This document shows, in pieces, positions 15,468 to 24,455 of a stretch of 35,182 nt of DNA. A program made the position numbers and the translations under genes. The notes beneath the pieces were generated by a model. The model made no database searches and was not told the DNA's origin. It saw only the letters and a program-made list of their open reading frames with translations. The stretch is taken from NCBI RefSeq assembly GCF_900491935.1, contig NZ_UEXK01000004.1, forward strand, positions 944,929 through 980,110, given 5' to 3'. Within the stretch, counting starts at the first letter, position 1, and each line of letters opens with the position of its first letter. The DNA comes from Klenkia terrae (GTDB lineage: Bacteria > Actinomycetota > Actinomycetes > Mycobacteriales > Geodermatophilaceae).

Positions 15468-16735
15468 GCGTTGCCGAGCACGCCGGCGGGGTCCAGGCGG
15501 TCCCGGACGGCGACGAACTCGTCGAACCGGGGGTAGCGCTGCGCCAGCACCGCGGCGTCCAGATCGTGCTCCTTGCCCCAGTGCGGGCGACCGCCGACCT
15601 CCCCGGCCAGCGCGGCGAAGGTGCCGAAGTAGTCGGTCGGGTCGCTGCGGGCCGGCACGTGGACCGCCACGTAGGCGGTGTCCCGGCCCGACGCGGTGGA
15701 CAGCGGGACGTCGTCGGCAGCGGCGTAGCGGACCTCGGTCGGGATCGGCAGCCGCCAGCCGCGCGCCGCGGTCAGCCGGGCCAGCTCCCGGAGCAGGTCG
15801 GCCACCGACTCGCGCGGCACGGCCTGCTCCATCTCCCGGAACCGGAACCGGCGGGTGGAGACGAAGACCCGGTGGGACAGGTCGGTCGCCGTCCGGGGGC
15901 TCAGGGCGGTGGAGGCGAACCGGGCCAGCGGCGGGACCAGCGCGGGGACGGCGCGACCGGCGGCGATCAGCGCGGAGTAGGCGCCGTTGGCCAGCACCTC
16001 GTCCTCCCACAGCACCTGCCGGCGGGGCAGCGGCGCGAGACCGGCCGAGACCGGCACCCGGGTGTTGCGCTTGGCCAGGCACATGTCGGTGTGCGGGAAC
16101 CAGTGGAACTCGACGTGGTCGGTCGAGGTCATGAACCCGTCCAGGTCCTCCAGGACCTCCGCCAGCGGCATCGGCCGCTCGTCCATCTGCAGCGCGAAGG
16201 CCGGCTCGGCCTGCAGCGTGACCGTCGCCAGCACCCCGAGCGCCCCCAGGCCGACCCGGGCCGCGGCGAACACCTCGGGCTCGACGGTGGCCGAGCAGTC
16301 CAGGACCGCGCCGTCGGCGGTCACCAGCTGCAGGGCGCGCACCTGGGTGGCCAGCCCGCCGAACCGTGCGCCGGTGCCGTGGGTGCCGGTGGACAGCGCC
16401 CCCGCCACGGTCTGCCGGTCGATGTCGCCGAGGTTGGTCAGCGCCCAGCCCTCCCGGGCGAGCACCGCGTTGAGCCGGTGCAGCGGCATCCCGGCCTGCA
16501 CGGTCACCAGGCCGTCGGCGGTCAGGTCGACGAGGTCGGCGTGCCGGTCCAGCACCAGCTGCACCTGCTCGGGCCGGCCGATGCCGGAGAACGAGTGCCC
16601 GCTGCCGATCGGCCGCACCCGGCGACCGGCGACCGAGGCCTCGTGCAGCACGGTGGCGATCTCACCGGTGGTGCGCGGCCGCCGGACGTCGATGCCGTCG
16701 GCCCGCTGGTTGCCCGCCCAGTTCCGCCACCTCAT
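15425..16735 (-). CDS. FAD-linked sugar-1,4-lactone oxidase (ALO/GULO type)
   Basis: A 436-residue VAO-family flavoprotein. The N-terminal FAD domain shows VRPIGSGHSFSGIG (about 41-54), whose His is the usual covalent FAD attachment point, and GALSTGTHGTG. The C-terminal D-arabinono-1,4-lactone oxidase domain contains the HWGKEHDLD signature. Relatives oxidise L-gulono- or D-arabinono-lactones or alditols, so the substrate is uncertain. The ATG at 16735 begins MRWRNWAGNQRAD, typical of the family, although the Shine-Dalgarno is weak. The stop at 15425 lies inside the convergent dehydratase gene. The ABC-F gene is 46 bases upstream on the same strand. Confidence 0.88.
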   Translation of the reverse strand: MRWRNWAGNQRADGIDVRRPRTTGEIATVLHEASVAGRRVRPIGSGHSFSGIGRPEQVQLVLDRHADLVDLTADGLVTVQAGMPLHRLNAVLAREGWALTNLGDIDRQTVAGALSTGTHGTGARFGGLATQVRALQLVTADGAVLDCSATVEPEVFAAARVGLGALGVLATVTLQAEPAFALQMDERPMPLAEVLEDLDGFMTSTDHVEFHWFPHTDMCLAKRNTRVPVSAGLAPLPRRQVLWEDEVLANGAYSALIAAGRAVPALVPPLARFASTALSPRTATDLSHRVFVSTRRFRFREMEQAVPRESVADLLRELARLTAARGWRLPIPTEVRYAAADDVPLSTASGRDTAYVAVHVPARSDPTDYFGTFAALAGEVGGRPHWGKEHDLDAAVLAQRYPRFDEFVAVRDRLDPAGVLGNAYLDRVLGAAARVS

Positions 16736-16781
16736 GCGGGTGGACGCTGCCCGGCGGCGTCCGGCGGGTCAAGCACGCCGG

Positions 16782-18401
<1,620 letters not shown>

Positions 18402-18432
18402 GCCGACCAGTGTCCCGGACGACCGGGCCGGG

Positions 18433-18528
18433 TCAGCCCAGCAGGATCGAGAACACCACCGCGCCGGCGGCGAGCACCATCGCCAGGACGACGATCCCCG
18501 CCACCACGCGTTGCTTGTCCCGGTCCAT
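18433..18528 (-). CDS. 31-residue single-pass membrane peptide
   Basis: A short frame from ATG 18528 to TGA 18433 encodes MDRDKQRVVAG followed by a hydrophobic run IVVLAMVLAAGAVVFSILLG. The charged head plus one TM helix is a form common among unannotated actinobacterial micro-proteins. It is 31 bases upstream of the ABC-F gene on the same strand and could be co-transcribed. The ribosome site is weak (GGAC). I do not recognise a family; it is supported only by the coherent topology and good position. Confidence 0.5.
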   Translation of the reverse strand: MDRDKQRVVAGIVVLAMVLAAGAVVFSILLG

Positions 18529-18538
18529 CACAGTCCGG

Positions 18539-18587
18539 CCTCGTCCAGAGGCTCGGCGCGAGCTTGCTCGTGCTGAGGAGGACGAGG
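18539..18587 (+). repeat. Two-tier hairpin, possible REP-like palindromic element
   Basis: Outer arms CCTCGTCC (18539-18546) and GGACGAGG (18580-18587) are perfectly complementary. Inside, 18552-18563 pairs with 18566-18577 over 12 positions with two G-U pairs when read as plus-strand RNA, leaving a TT loop. The G-U pairs become A-C mismatches on the minus strand, although the flanking genes are all minus-strand. That argues against a simple terminator and for an interspersed palindromic repeat. Confidence 0.5.
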
Positions 18588-18621
18588 TCCTTCGACCATC
18601 ATGGGCGGGACCGTACCGGGG

Positions 18622-19767
18622 TCAGACCGAGGCGGCGGGCTGGAACTCGGTCGGCGCGAAGCCGGCGGCCTGCTCCATCTCGCGCACCAGCGGCAGCACC
18701 TTGGCGCCGAAGTACTCGATCTCCTCCTGGAAGTGCAGGAAGCCGGTGAGGAACAGGTCCACGCCGTGCCGGCGGAACTCGACGATCCGCTCGGCGATCT
18801 GCTCCGGCGTCCCGATCAGGTTGGTCTTGAAGCCGTCGTTGTACTGGACCAGGTCCTCGAACGAGGAGTCCGCCCACATGCCCTTCTTGTCCCCGGTCGA
18901 GCTGCCGGCCTGGGCGACGGCGTCCCGGAACCCCTCGACGGCGGGCCGGTCGGCCTTCGCGACGATCTCGCGGAGGGTGTCGTGCGCCTCGGCCTCGGTG
19001 TCCCGGGCGATGACGAAGCCGTTCAGGCCGAACCGGACCCGGCGGCCCAGCGGGTCGGCCACGGCGCGGACGTCGCGGATCTGCTCGTCGATGCCGGCCA
19101 GGTCCTTGCCGTTGGAGAAGTACCAGTCCGAGACCCGGCCGGCCATCTGCCGGGCCGCGGTGGAGTTGCCGCCCTGGAAGACCTCGGGGTGCGGGCGGCC
19201 CGGCGAGGACAGCGGCTTGGGCTGCAGGTCGAAGTCGCGGAAGCGGTAGAAGTCGCCACCGAGGGTGTAGCCGTCCTCGGTCCAGATGCCCTTCAGCGCG
19301 CTGATGAACTCCTCGCTGCGGCGGTAGCGCTCGTCGTGCTCGAGCCACGGCTCGCCCATGGCGGTGAACTCGCCCTTGAACCAGCCGGAGACGACGTTGA
19401 CGGCGAACCGGCCGTTGCTCAGGTGGTCGGCGGTCGCACCCAGCTTGGCCAGCACACCGGGCTGCCACATGCCGGGGTGCACGGCGGCGATGACCTTGAG
19501 CCGCTCGGTGGCCAGCAGCAGCGCCAGGGAGAAGGACACCGACTCGTGCTGGAACGCGGCGCTGTAGCTGGCCATGTAGCGGACCTGGCTCAGCGCGTAC
19601 TCGAACCCGACCGCCTCGGCGGTCTGGGCGAGCTTCTTGTTGTAGTCGTAGCCCCAGTCGGTGCGCTGCTCGATGGTCGAGGTGACCAGGCCGCCGCTGA
19701 CGTTGGGGACCCAGTAGGCGAACTTCGAGGCCTGGAGCTCGTCGTCGGGGGTGGTGGGTGCGCTCAT
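18622..19767 (-). CDS. sfnG: Dimethylsulfone monooxygenase, SfnG type (LLM flavin-dependent)
   Basis: A 381-residue member of the luciferase-like monooxygenases. It closely follows the SfnG pattern: KFAYWVPNVSGGLVTSTIEQRTDWGYDYN at the start (residues 15-43), FQHESVSFSLALL, RFAVNVVSGWFKGEF, PWLEHDERYRRSEEF, QGGNSTAARQMAGRVSDWYF, EDLVQYNDGFKTNLIGTPEQIAERIVEFR and LTGFLHFQEEIEYFG. SfnG uses FMNH2 and O2 to turn dimethylsulfone into methanesulfinate, feeding sulfur scavenging. A partner FMN reductase and a methanesulfonate monooxygenase are not in this window. The ATG at 19767 is preceded by GAGG at unusually long spacing (11 bases). A sulfur-type leader peptide 61 bases upstream suggests control by cysteine or sulfate status. 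Confidence 0.93.
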   Translation of the reverse strand: MSAPTTPDDELQASKFAYWVPNVSGGLVTSTIEQRTDWGYDYNKKLAQTAEAVGFEYALSQVRYMASYSAAFQHESVSFSLALLLATERLKVIAAVHPGMWQPGVLAKLGATADHLSNGRFAVNVVSGWFKGEFTAMGEPWLEHDERYRRSEEFISALKGIWTEDGYTLGGDFYRFRDFDLQPKPLSSPGRPHPEVFQGGNSTAARQMAGRVSDWYFSNGKDLAGIDEQIRDVRAVADPLGRRVRFGLNGFVIARDTEAEAHDTLREIVAKADRPAVEGFRDAVAQAGSSTGDKKGMWADSSFEDLVQYNDGFKTNLIGTPEQIAERIVEFRRHGVDLFLTGFLHFQEEIEYFGAKVLPLVREMEQAAGFAPTEFQPAASV

Positions 19768-19828
19768 GGCAGGGGTGTCCTCACGGAGGTGGGGGGAGAC
19801 GTGCGTGGGCCGGTGCGGGAGCGGGAGC

Positions 19829-19915
19829 TCAGCGCGGACGGGCGGTCGTGCACGCGGTGCTGGAGACGCGGCAGAAGTCCACGACGCGGCGTCGGGTCAG
19901 CTCCTGGGTCGGCAC
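19829..19915 (-). CDS. Probable sulfur-responsive leader peptide upstream of sfnG
   Basis: A 28-residue frame from GTG 19915 to TGA 19829: VPTQELTRRRVVDF then CRVSSTACTTARPR. The RRxVDFCRVSSxxC pattern is one I associate with short actinobacterial leader peptides before sulfur-assimilation genes (with RRHVDF...C as the common form). It lies entirely in the 180-base gap between the methyltransferase stop and sfnG on the same strand. Its GTGGACTTC (Val-Asp-Phe codons) is complementary to GAAGTCCAC 59 bases upstream, so translation of the peptide would open a stem. The ribosome site for the GTG is poor; a later start inside the frame is possible. Confidence 0.65.
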   Translation of the reverse strand: MPTQELTRRRVVDFCRVSSTACTTARPR

Positions 19916-19949
19916 CCGGCCAGGAAAGCACACCGACCTGGTGGACTTC
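19874..19949 (-). promoter_or_regulatory. Stem pairing leader-peptide codons with upstream transcript
   Basis: GAAGTCCAC (plus 19874-19882) and GTGGACTTC (plus 19941-19949) are perfect 9-base inverted repeats. In the minus-strand transcript the upstream arm can pair with the VDF codons of the leader peptide. This is a possible part of an attenuation or translation-sensing switch for sfnG. No T-rich terminator follows, so the mechanism is open. Confidence 0.4.
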
Positions 19950-20532
19950 ACCTCGAGACGGGTCGCGTCCCCCACAGGAGCGTGTCCAGCGCGGTGCCGC
20001 CGGGGGTCTCCCGGCGCACCTGCTCGCACCGGTCGACGTCCAGCAGCGCGGCCACCGGGGCCAGCCGGTGGACCGAGTGCAGGATCGCCGGGTCCTGCGG
20101 GCCGCCCCCGCCGTGCGCCACGTTGTCCACGTCGTGGCCCAGCACGAGCAGGTGCCCGCCGGGCCGCAGCCAGCCCACCGCACGGGTCAGCAGCGCGGCG
20201 GTCTCGGCCTCGAGCAGGTGCAGGTAGGCCACCAGGACGAGGTCCAGCGACGCCTCGGCGGCCCGCCACCCCGCCACGTCGGCGACGGCCCACTCGACGT
20301 CGTGGCCGTAGGGCGTCGAGCGGCCGAGGTCCAGGCCGACGGCGGAGAAGTCCACGGCGGTGACCCGCCAGCCCCGGGCGGCCAGCCACAGCGCGTGCCG
20401 GCCCTCCCCCGCGGCCAGGTCGACGGCGTGGCCCGGCGGCAGGTCGCCGCACAGCTGCGCCACGACGGGGTTCGGCGTCGCCGACCACTGCTGCTTGTCG
20501 GCGTACCGGGCGTCCCAGTCGGTGGCGTGCAC
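19948..20532 (-). CDS. Class I SAM-dependent methyltransferase
   Basis: A 194-residue soluble protein starting VHATDWDARYADKQQWS. SAM motif I is HAVDLAAGEGRHALWLA (35-51), followed by VTAVDFSAVGLDLG (motif II, Asp61) and a WLRPGGHLLVLGHD loop (motif III-like). It resembles the tellurite-resistance TehB/Methyltransf_25 group in layout; the substrate is unknown. The GTG at 20532 is chosen by similarity of the WDARY start; the ribosome site is weak. It is divergent from the FUSC-like gene (141 bases between starts) and could be co-transcribed with the leader peptide and sfnG downstream. Confidence 0.8.
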   Translation of the reverse strand: MHATDWDARYADKQQWSATPNPVVAQLCGDLPPGHAVDLAAGEGRHALWLAARGWRVTAVDFSAVGLDLGRSTPYGHDVEWAVADVAGWRAAEASLDLVLVAYLHLLEAETAALLTRAVGWLRPGGHLLVLGHDVDNVAHGGGGPQDPAILHSVHRLAPVAALLDVDRCEQVRRETPGGTALDTLLWGTRPVSR

Positions 20533-20673
20533 GGGCGGGAACGTAGCCCCCGAGCCTGTGCGGCGGGGGGCTCCGCTGCGCGGCTCGTCGGACGACGTGA
20601 GCCCGGTCGCGGGCTTCCGCTGGACGGGGTCGCCGGCGCCGGGTGCCCGCGGGTCGACCCCGAGGATGGTCCG

Positions 20674-22179
20674 GTGCCCCCCGTCGTCCGCCGCGCGCTG
20701 CCGCACCTGGTGGGCCGGCGTCCCCCGACGGCGGCGGCGCTGTGGGCCGCCGGCGGGCGCAAGGCGGTGTCGGCCGCGTTCTCGGTGGCCGTGCCGCTGG
20801 GCCTGGGCGTCGCCACCGGGCACGCCGACCTGGGCTCGGCCGCTGCGCTGGGCGGGCTCACCGCGATCTACGGCCACCAGCTCTCCTACCGCCGCCGGGC
20901 CCGGGTCGTCGCCGGCTGCGGTGCGGTCCTGGTGCTGGCCGTCGCGCTCGGCGGGCTGACCGGCGGGACGCCGTGGCTGCTGTCGGTGGTGCTGGGCCTG
21001 CTGGCCGGCGCCGCCGCGGCGGGCACCGCGGTGCTGCGGATCGGGCCGCCGGGCGCGCTGGGCGTCGTCCTCGTCGGGGGCAGCGCCAGCGCGCTGGGTG
21101 CGGCGCCGACCGTGCTGGCCGGGCACGTGGCCGCCGCGGCGGCCGGGGCGCTGCTGGCCTGGGTGGTCGTGGTGCGGCCGTGGCTGTGGGACCCGGCCGG
21201 TCCCGAGCGCCGGGCCGTCGCCGCCGCGGAGGCCGCCGTCGCGGGCGCGGCCGCCGTCCGGCCGGCCGTGGTGGCCCGGGCCCTCCGCGCCGCCGACGCG
21301 GCCGTCGCGGGGGGCAGCCGCCGGCGGGCCTCCCTGCGCCCCCGGGTGCGGGAGCTGGAGGCGCGGTTCCTGCAGGAGCTGCCGGTGGCCGACGTCCCGG
21401 CGCCGCCGGGTGACCCCGGTCCGGCGCCCGCGTCCCGCGCCTTCCCGGCCTGGGTGGCCACCTCGACCCGGATCACCGTCGGGGTCACCGCGGCCGGGCT
21501 GCTGGCGGCCGGGCTGGGCCTGGCCAGCACGTACTGGGCCTCGACGACCGCGGTGGCCATCCTGCTGGGCACCGACGCCCGGGCCACCCGCGCCCGGTCG
21601 GTGCACCGGATCACCGGCACCCTCGTCGGCGTGGGCGTCGCCGCGCTGCTGCTGGCCGCCGACCTGCCGGTGGGGGTCGAGGTGGCCGTGGTCGGCGTGC
21701 TGCTGATGGGCGTCGAGCTGCTGGTCGCCCACCAGTACACCCTCGCCGTCTCCTTCATCACCCCGCTGTCGCTGCTGCTGGTGCACGTCGGCGTGCCCGA
21801 CCGGACCGGCACCGAGCTGATCACCACCCGGCTGGCGGAGACGCTGGTCGGCATCGCGCTGGCGCTGGCGGCCGGCCTGCTGCTGCTCCCCCGCGCGGCC
21901 AGCCGGCGGTTGCCCGGCGTCGTCGCGCTGGCCGGCCGCCGCACCGCCGAGCTGGTGGCCGGGACGGGCGACGAGCAGGCGCTGCACGCGGCCCTGGACA
22001 CGCTCAACGAGGTGGCGACGGCGGCCCGCGCCGAGCTCCGCCCGGCACCCGGGACGGCGGAGTGGTTGCGCCGCGGTCGGTGGACCAGCGACCTGGGCTG
22101 GGGCCTGCTGGCCGCTCGGGCGCGCGGCGAGGACGACCTGGCGGACGTCCTGGCCGACCGGGTGCGCGCCGGGCGCTGA
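20674..22179 (+). CDS. FUSC-family (aromatic acid exporter-like) membrane protein
   Basis: A 501-residue protein with two blocks of about five to six TM helices (roughly 25-165 and 265-415). A soluble Ala/Arg-rich helical stretch separates them, and a C-terminal cytoplasmic helical domain follows. This is the architecture of the FUSC/AaeB-like family, which includes exporters of p-hydroxybenzoate-type acids; many members have no known substrate. YWASTTAVAILLGTDARATRARSVHRITGT is the conserved block after the second set begins (about 289-318). The GTG at 20674 has GAGGA about seven bases upstream. The catalase gene follows 98 bases downstream on the same strand. Aromatic-acid export would fit with the protocatechuate-forming cluster 5 kb away, but no direct link is visible. 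Confidence 0.78.
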   Translation: MPPVVRRALPHLVGRRPPTAAALWAAGGRKAVSAAFSVAVPLGLGVATGHADLGSAAALGGLTAIYGHQLSYRRRARVVAGCGAVLVLAVALGGLTGGTPWLLSVVLGLLAGAAAAGTAVLRIGPPGALGVVLVGGSASALGAAPTVLAGHVAAAAAGALLAWVVVVRPWLWDPAGPERRAVAAAEAAVAGAAAVRPAVVARALRAADAAVAGGSRRRASLRPRVRELEARFLQELPVADVPAPPGDPGPAPASRAFPAWVATSTRITVGVTAAGLLAAGLGLASTYWASTTAVAILLGTDARATRARSVHRITGTLVGVGVAALLLAADLPVGVEVAVVGVLLMGVELLVAHQYTLAVSFITPLSLLLVHVGVPDRTGTELITTRLAETLVGIALALAAGLLLLPRAASRRLPGVVALAGRRTAELVAGTGDEQALHAALDTLNEVATAARAELRPAPGTAEWLRRGRWTSDLGWGLLAARARGEDDLADVLADRVRAGR

Positions 22180-22277
22180 ACCGTTTCGGACCCCCCCTGG
22201 GCCGGGGAGGTCCGGGAGGCTGCGCGTCCAGAGAACGGCGTCGTCGTCCCCCCTGTCCCCCTTCTCCAGGGAGAACC

Positions 22278-24383
22278 ATGCCTCCGGTCCGCAAGGCCGA
22301 CCAGTCCGCCCCCGCCCAGGTCAGCGCCTCGGGTGTCCCCTTCGAGGCCGCCGAGGTCGACCGCGACCCGCGGGCCCAGGGCGGTGACCACCTCACCTCG
22401 CCCAACGGCGTGCGCATCCCGGACACCGACCACGCGCTCAAGGCCGGCCGGCGCGGGCCGACCCTGCTCGAGGACTTCCACCTGCGGGAGAAGATCAGCC
22501 ACTTCGACCACGAGCGGATCCCGGAGCGGGCCGTGCACGCCCGCGGCGCCGGCGCGCACGGCGTGTTCACCGCCAACGGTTCGGCGGCCAGCATCACCCG
22601 GGCGCCCGTGCTCGCGGAGAAGGGTCTGGAGACGCCGGTCTTCGTGCGGTTCTCCACCGTGCTGGGCTCGCGCGGCTCGGCCGACACCGCCCGGGACACC
22701 CGCGGGTTCGCGACGAAGTTCTACACGAAGGAGGGCACCTGGGACCTGGTCGGCAACAACATGCCGGTCTTCTTCATCCAGGAGGCCATCAAGTTCCCCG
22801 ACCTGATCCACGCCGCGAAGCCCTCCCCGAACCGGGAGATCCCGCAGGCGCAGTCGGCGCACGACTCGTTCTGGGACTTCGTGTCCCTGCACACCGAGGC
22901 CACCCACCACACGTTGTGGAACATGAGCGACCGGGGCATCCCCCGCAGCTACCGGATGATGGAGGGCTTCGGCGTCCACTCCTTCCGGCTGGTCAACCAG
23001 GACCGCGAGACCGTGCTGGTGCAGTTCAAGTGGACCCCGAAGCTGGGTGTGCACTCCCTGACCTGGGAGGAGGCGCAGCTGGCGATGGGCACCGACCCGG
23101 ACTTCCACCGCCGCGACCTCGCCGACGCCATCGAGGCCGGCGCGTTCCCTGAGTGGGAGCTCGGCGTCCAGGTGTTCCCGGACAACGAGGAGCAGACCTA
23201 CGAGGGCATCGACCTGCTCGACTCCACGAAGATCGTGCCCGAGGAGATGGTCCCGGTGCAGACCATCGGGACGCTGCGGCTGACCGGCAACCCGACGAAC
23301 TACTTCGCCGAGACCGAGCAGGTCGCCTACAACACCGGCCACGTCGTCCCGGGCATCGAGTTCACCAACGACCCGCTGCTGCAGGGCCGCAACTTCTCCT
23401 ACCAGGACACCCAGCTGACCCGCCTGGGCGGCCCCAACTGGACCCAGCTGCCGATCAACCGGCCGCAGGTGCCGGTGAACGACAACCACCGCGACGGCTT
23501 CATGCAGCAGGGGATCCCCACCGGGGAGGCGCCCTACAGCCCCAACACCGTGGACGGCGAGAGCCCGCAGCCCGCCGACTGGGAGGAGGGCGGCTACGTC
23601 GTCGTGCCGCGGGAGGTCCAGGGCCAGGTCGTGCGCGAGGTGGCCGCGTCCTTCGAGGACCACTTCAGCCAGCCGGCGATGTTCTACGCGTCGCTCTCGG
23701 ACGTGGAGAAGACGCACACGATCGAGGCCTACACCTTCGAGCTCGGCAAGGTGTACGAGCAGGCGATCAAGGAGCGCGTGCTCGGCGTCCTCGCCAACAT
23801 CGACACCGAGCTGGCCACCCTCGTCGCCGAGGGCCTCGGCCTGCCGGCGCCGAAGGGGAAGGTGGCCGAGCACCTGCCGCCGTCCCCGGCACTGGCCCAG
23901 GTGACGGGCGAGTCGTTCCCGCTGGACGGCCGGCTCGTCGCCGTCGTCGCCGGGCCGGACTCCGACCTGGCCGGGATCGCCGCGCTCCGCGAGGCGCTGG
24001 ACGCCGAGGGCGTGCAGCTCAAGGTGCTGGCCCCGCGCGGCGGGAAGCTCGGCACGGGCAAGAACCAGCAGGTGGTCGAGCGGACCAACGTGACCGCCCG
24101 GTCGATCGAGTTCGACGCCGTCGTCGTGGCCGACGGAGCACCGAAGGACGGCGACATCAAGGCCACCGTCCTGCTCCAGGAGGCGCTGCGGCAGCTCAAG
24201 CCGTTCGCGGCCTGGGGCGACGGCGCCGAGGTGCTGACCACGGCCGGCGTGTCCGGACCCGGTGTGTTCACCGGCAAGGGCGTCGACGACGTGGTGGCCG
24301 ACCTGGTCGCCGCCATGGGCCAGCACCGGGTGTGGGAGCGGGCCGACCTGGTCACCGCCTCCGCCGTCCCCCCGGCCGTCTGA
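22278..24383 (+). CDS. katE: Large-subunit (clade 2, HPII-type) catalase
   Basis: A 701-residue monofunctional heme catalase decomposing H2O2. The essential residues are visible: distal His87 in RAVHARGAGAHG, Asn160 in LVGNNMPVFFIQEA, and the proximal heme ligand Tyr375 in RNFSYQDTQLTRLGGPNW with Arg371. The N-terminal extension (about 1-60) and the C-terminal flavodoxin/GATase1-like domain (about 550-701, beginning DGRLVAVVAGPDSDLAG) mark the large clade. The ATG at 22278 has AGGGAGA three bases upstream. A GTTT with a GGGGAG 17 bases downstream near 22184 vaguely resembles a SigB promoter, consistent with stationary-phase expression but weak. The gene ends at an exceptionally strong hairpin. 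Confidence 0.96.
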   Translation: MPPVRKADQSAPAQVSASGVPFEAAEVDRDPRAQGGDHLTSPNGVRIPDTDHALKAGRRGPTLLEDFHLREKISHFDHERIPERAVHARGAGAHGVFTANGSAASITRAPVLAEKGLETPVFVRFSTVLGSRGSADTARDTRGFATKFYTKEGTWDLVGNNMPVFFIQEAIKFPDLIHAAKPSPNREIPQAQSAHDSFWDFVSLHTEATHHTLWNMSDRGIPRSYRMMEGFGVHSFRLVNQDRETVLVQFKWTPKLGVHSLTWEEAQLAMGTDPDFHRRDLADAIEAGAFPEWELGVQVFPDNEEQTYEGIDLLDSTKIVPEEMVPVQTIGTLRLTGNPTNYFAETEQVAYNTGHVVPGIEFTNDPLLQGRNFSYQDTQLTRLGGPNWTQLPINRPQVPVNDNHRDGFMQQGIPTGEAPYSPNTVDGESPQPADWEEGGYVVVPREVQGQVVREVAASFEDHFSQPAMFYASLSDVEKTHTIEAYTFELGKVYEQAIKERVLGVLANIDTELATLVAEGLGLPAPKGKVAEHLPPSPALAQVTGESFPLDGRLVAVVAGPDSDLAGIAALREALDAEGVQLKVLAPRGGKLGTGKNQQVVERTNVTARSIEFDAVVVADGAPKDGDIKATVLLQEALRQLKPFAAWGDGAEVLTTAGVSGPGVFTGKGVDDVVADLVAAMGQHRVWERADLVTASAVPPAV

Positions 24384-24396
24384 CCGCCTGAACTGC

Positions 24397-24450
24397 AGAA
24401 CGGGGTTTCCGCCCTCATCCAGCTCTGGATGAGGGCGGGAACCCCGTTCT
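24397..24450. terminator. 26-bp bidirectional hairpin between katE and pxpC
   Basis: Arms 24397-24422 and 24425-24450 match over 26 positions with a single G-T mismatch (a G-U pair in RNA) and only two central bases. It lies exactly between the convergent stops (24383 and 24456). It is far longer than needed for termination. Confidence 0.88.
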
Positions 24451-24455
24451 CGGGG

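Noticed and set aside
19768-19828. A classical T-tract terminator downstream of the sfnG leader peptide
   Set aside because: No hairpin followed by T residues is present. Only a 4-bp CCTC/GAGG stem around the weak ribosome site can be drawn.
20886-24326. A very long open frame (over 1,100 codons) on the minus strand opposite the FUSC and katE genes
   Set aside because: Composition is Gly/Arg/Asp/His-rich without domain character and it lies antisense to two well-supported genes. High-GC third positions create such shadow frames.
24397-24450. The long palindrome as a phage attachment or recombination site
   Set aside because: No integrase or foreign DNA adjoins it. Its exact position between convergent stops fits a terminator.
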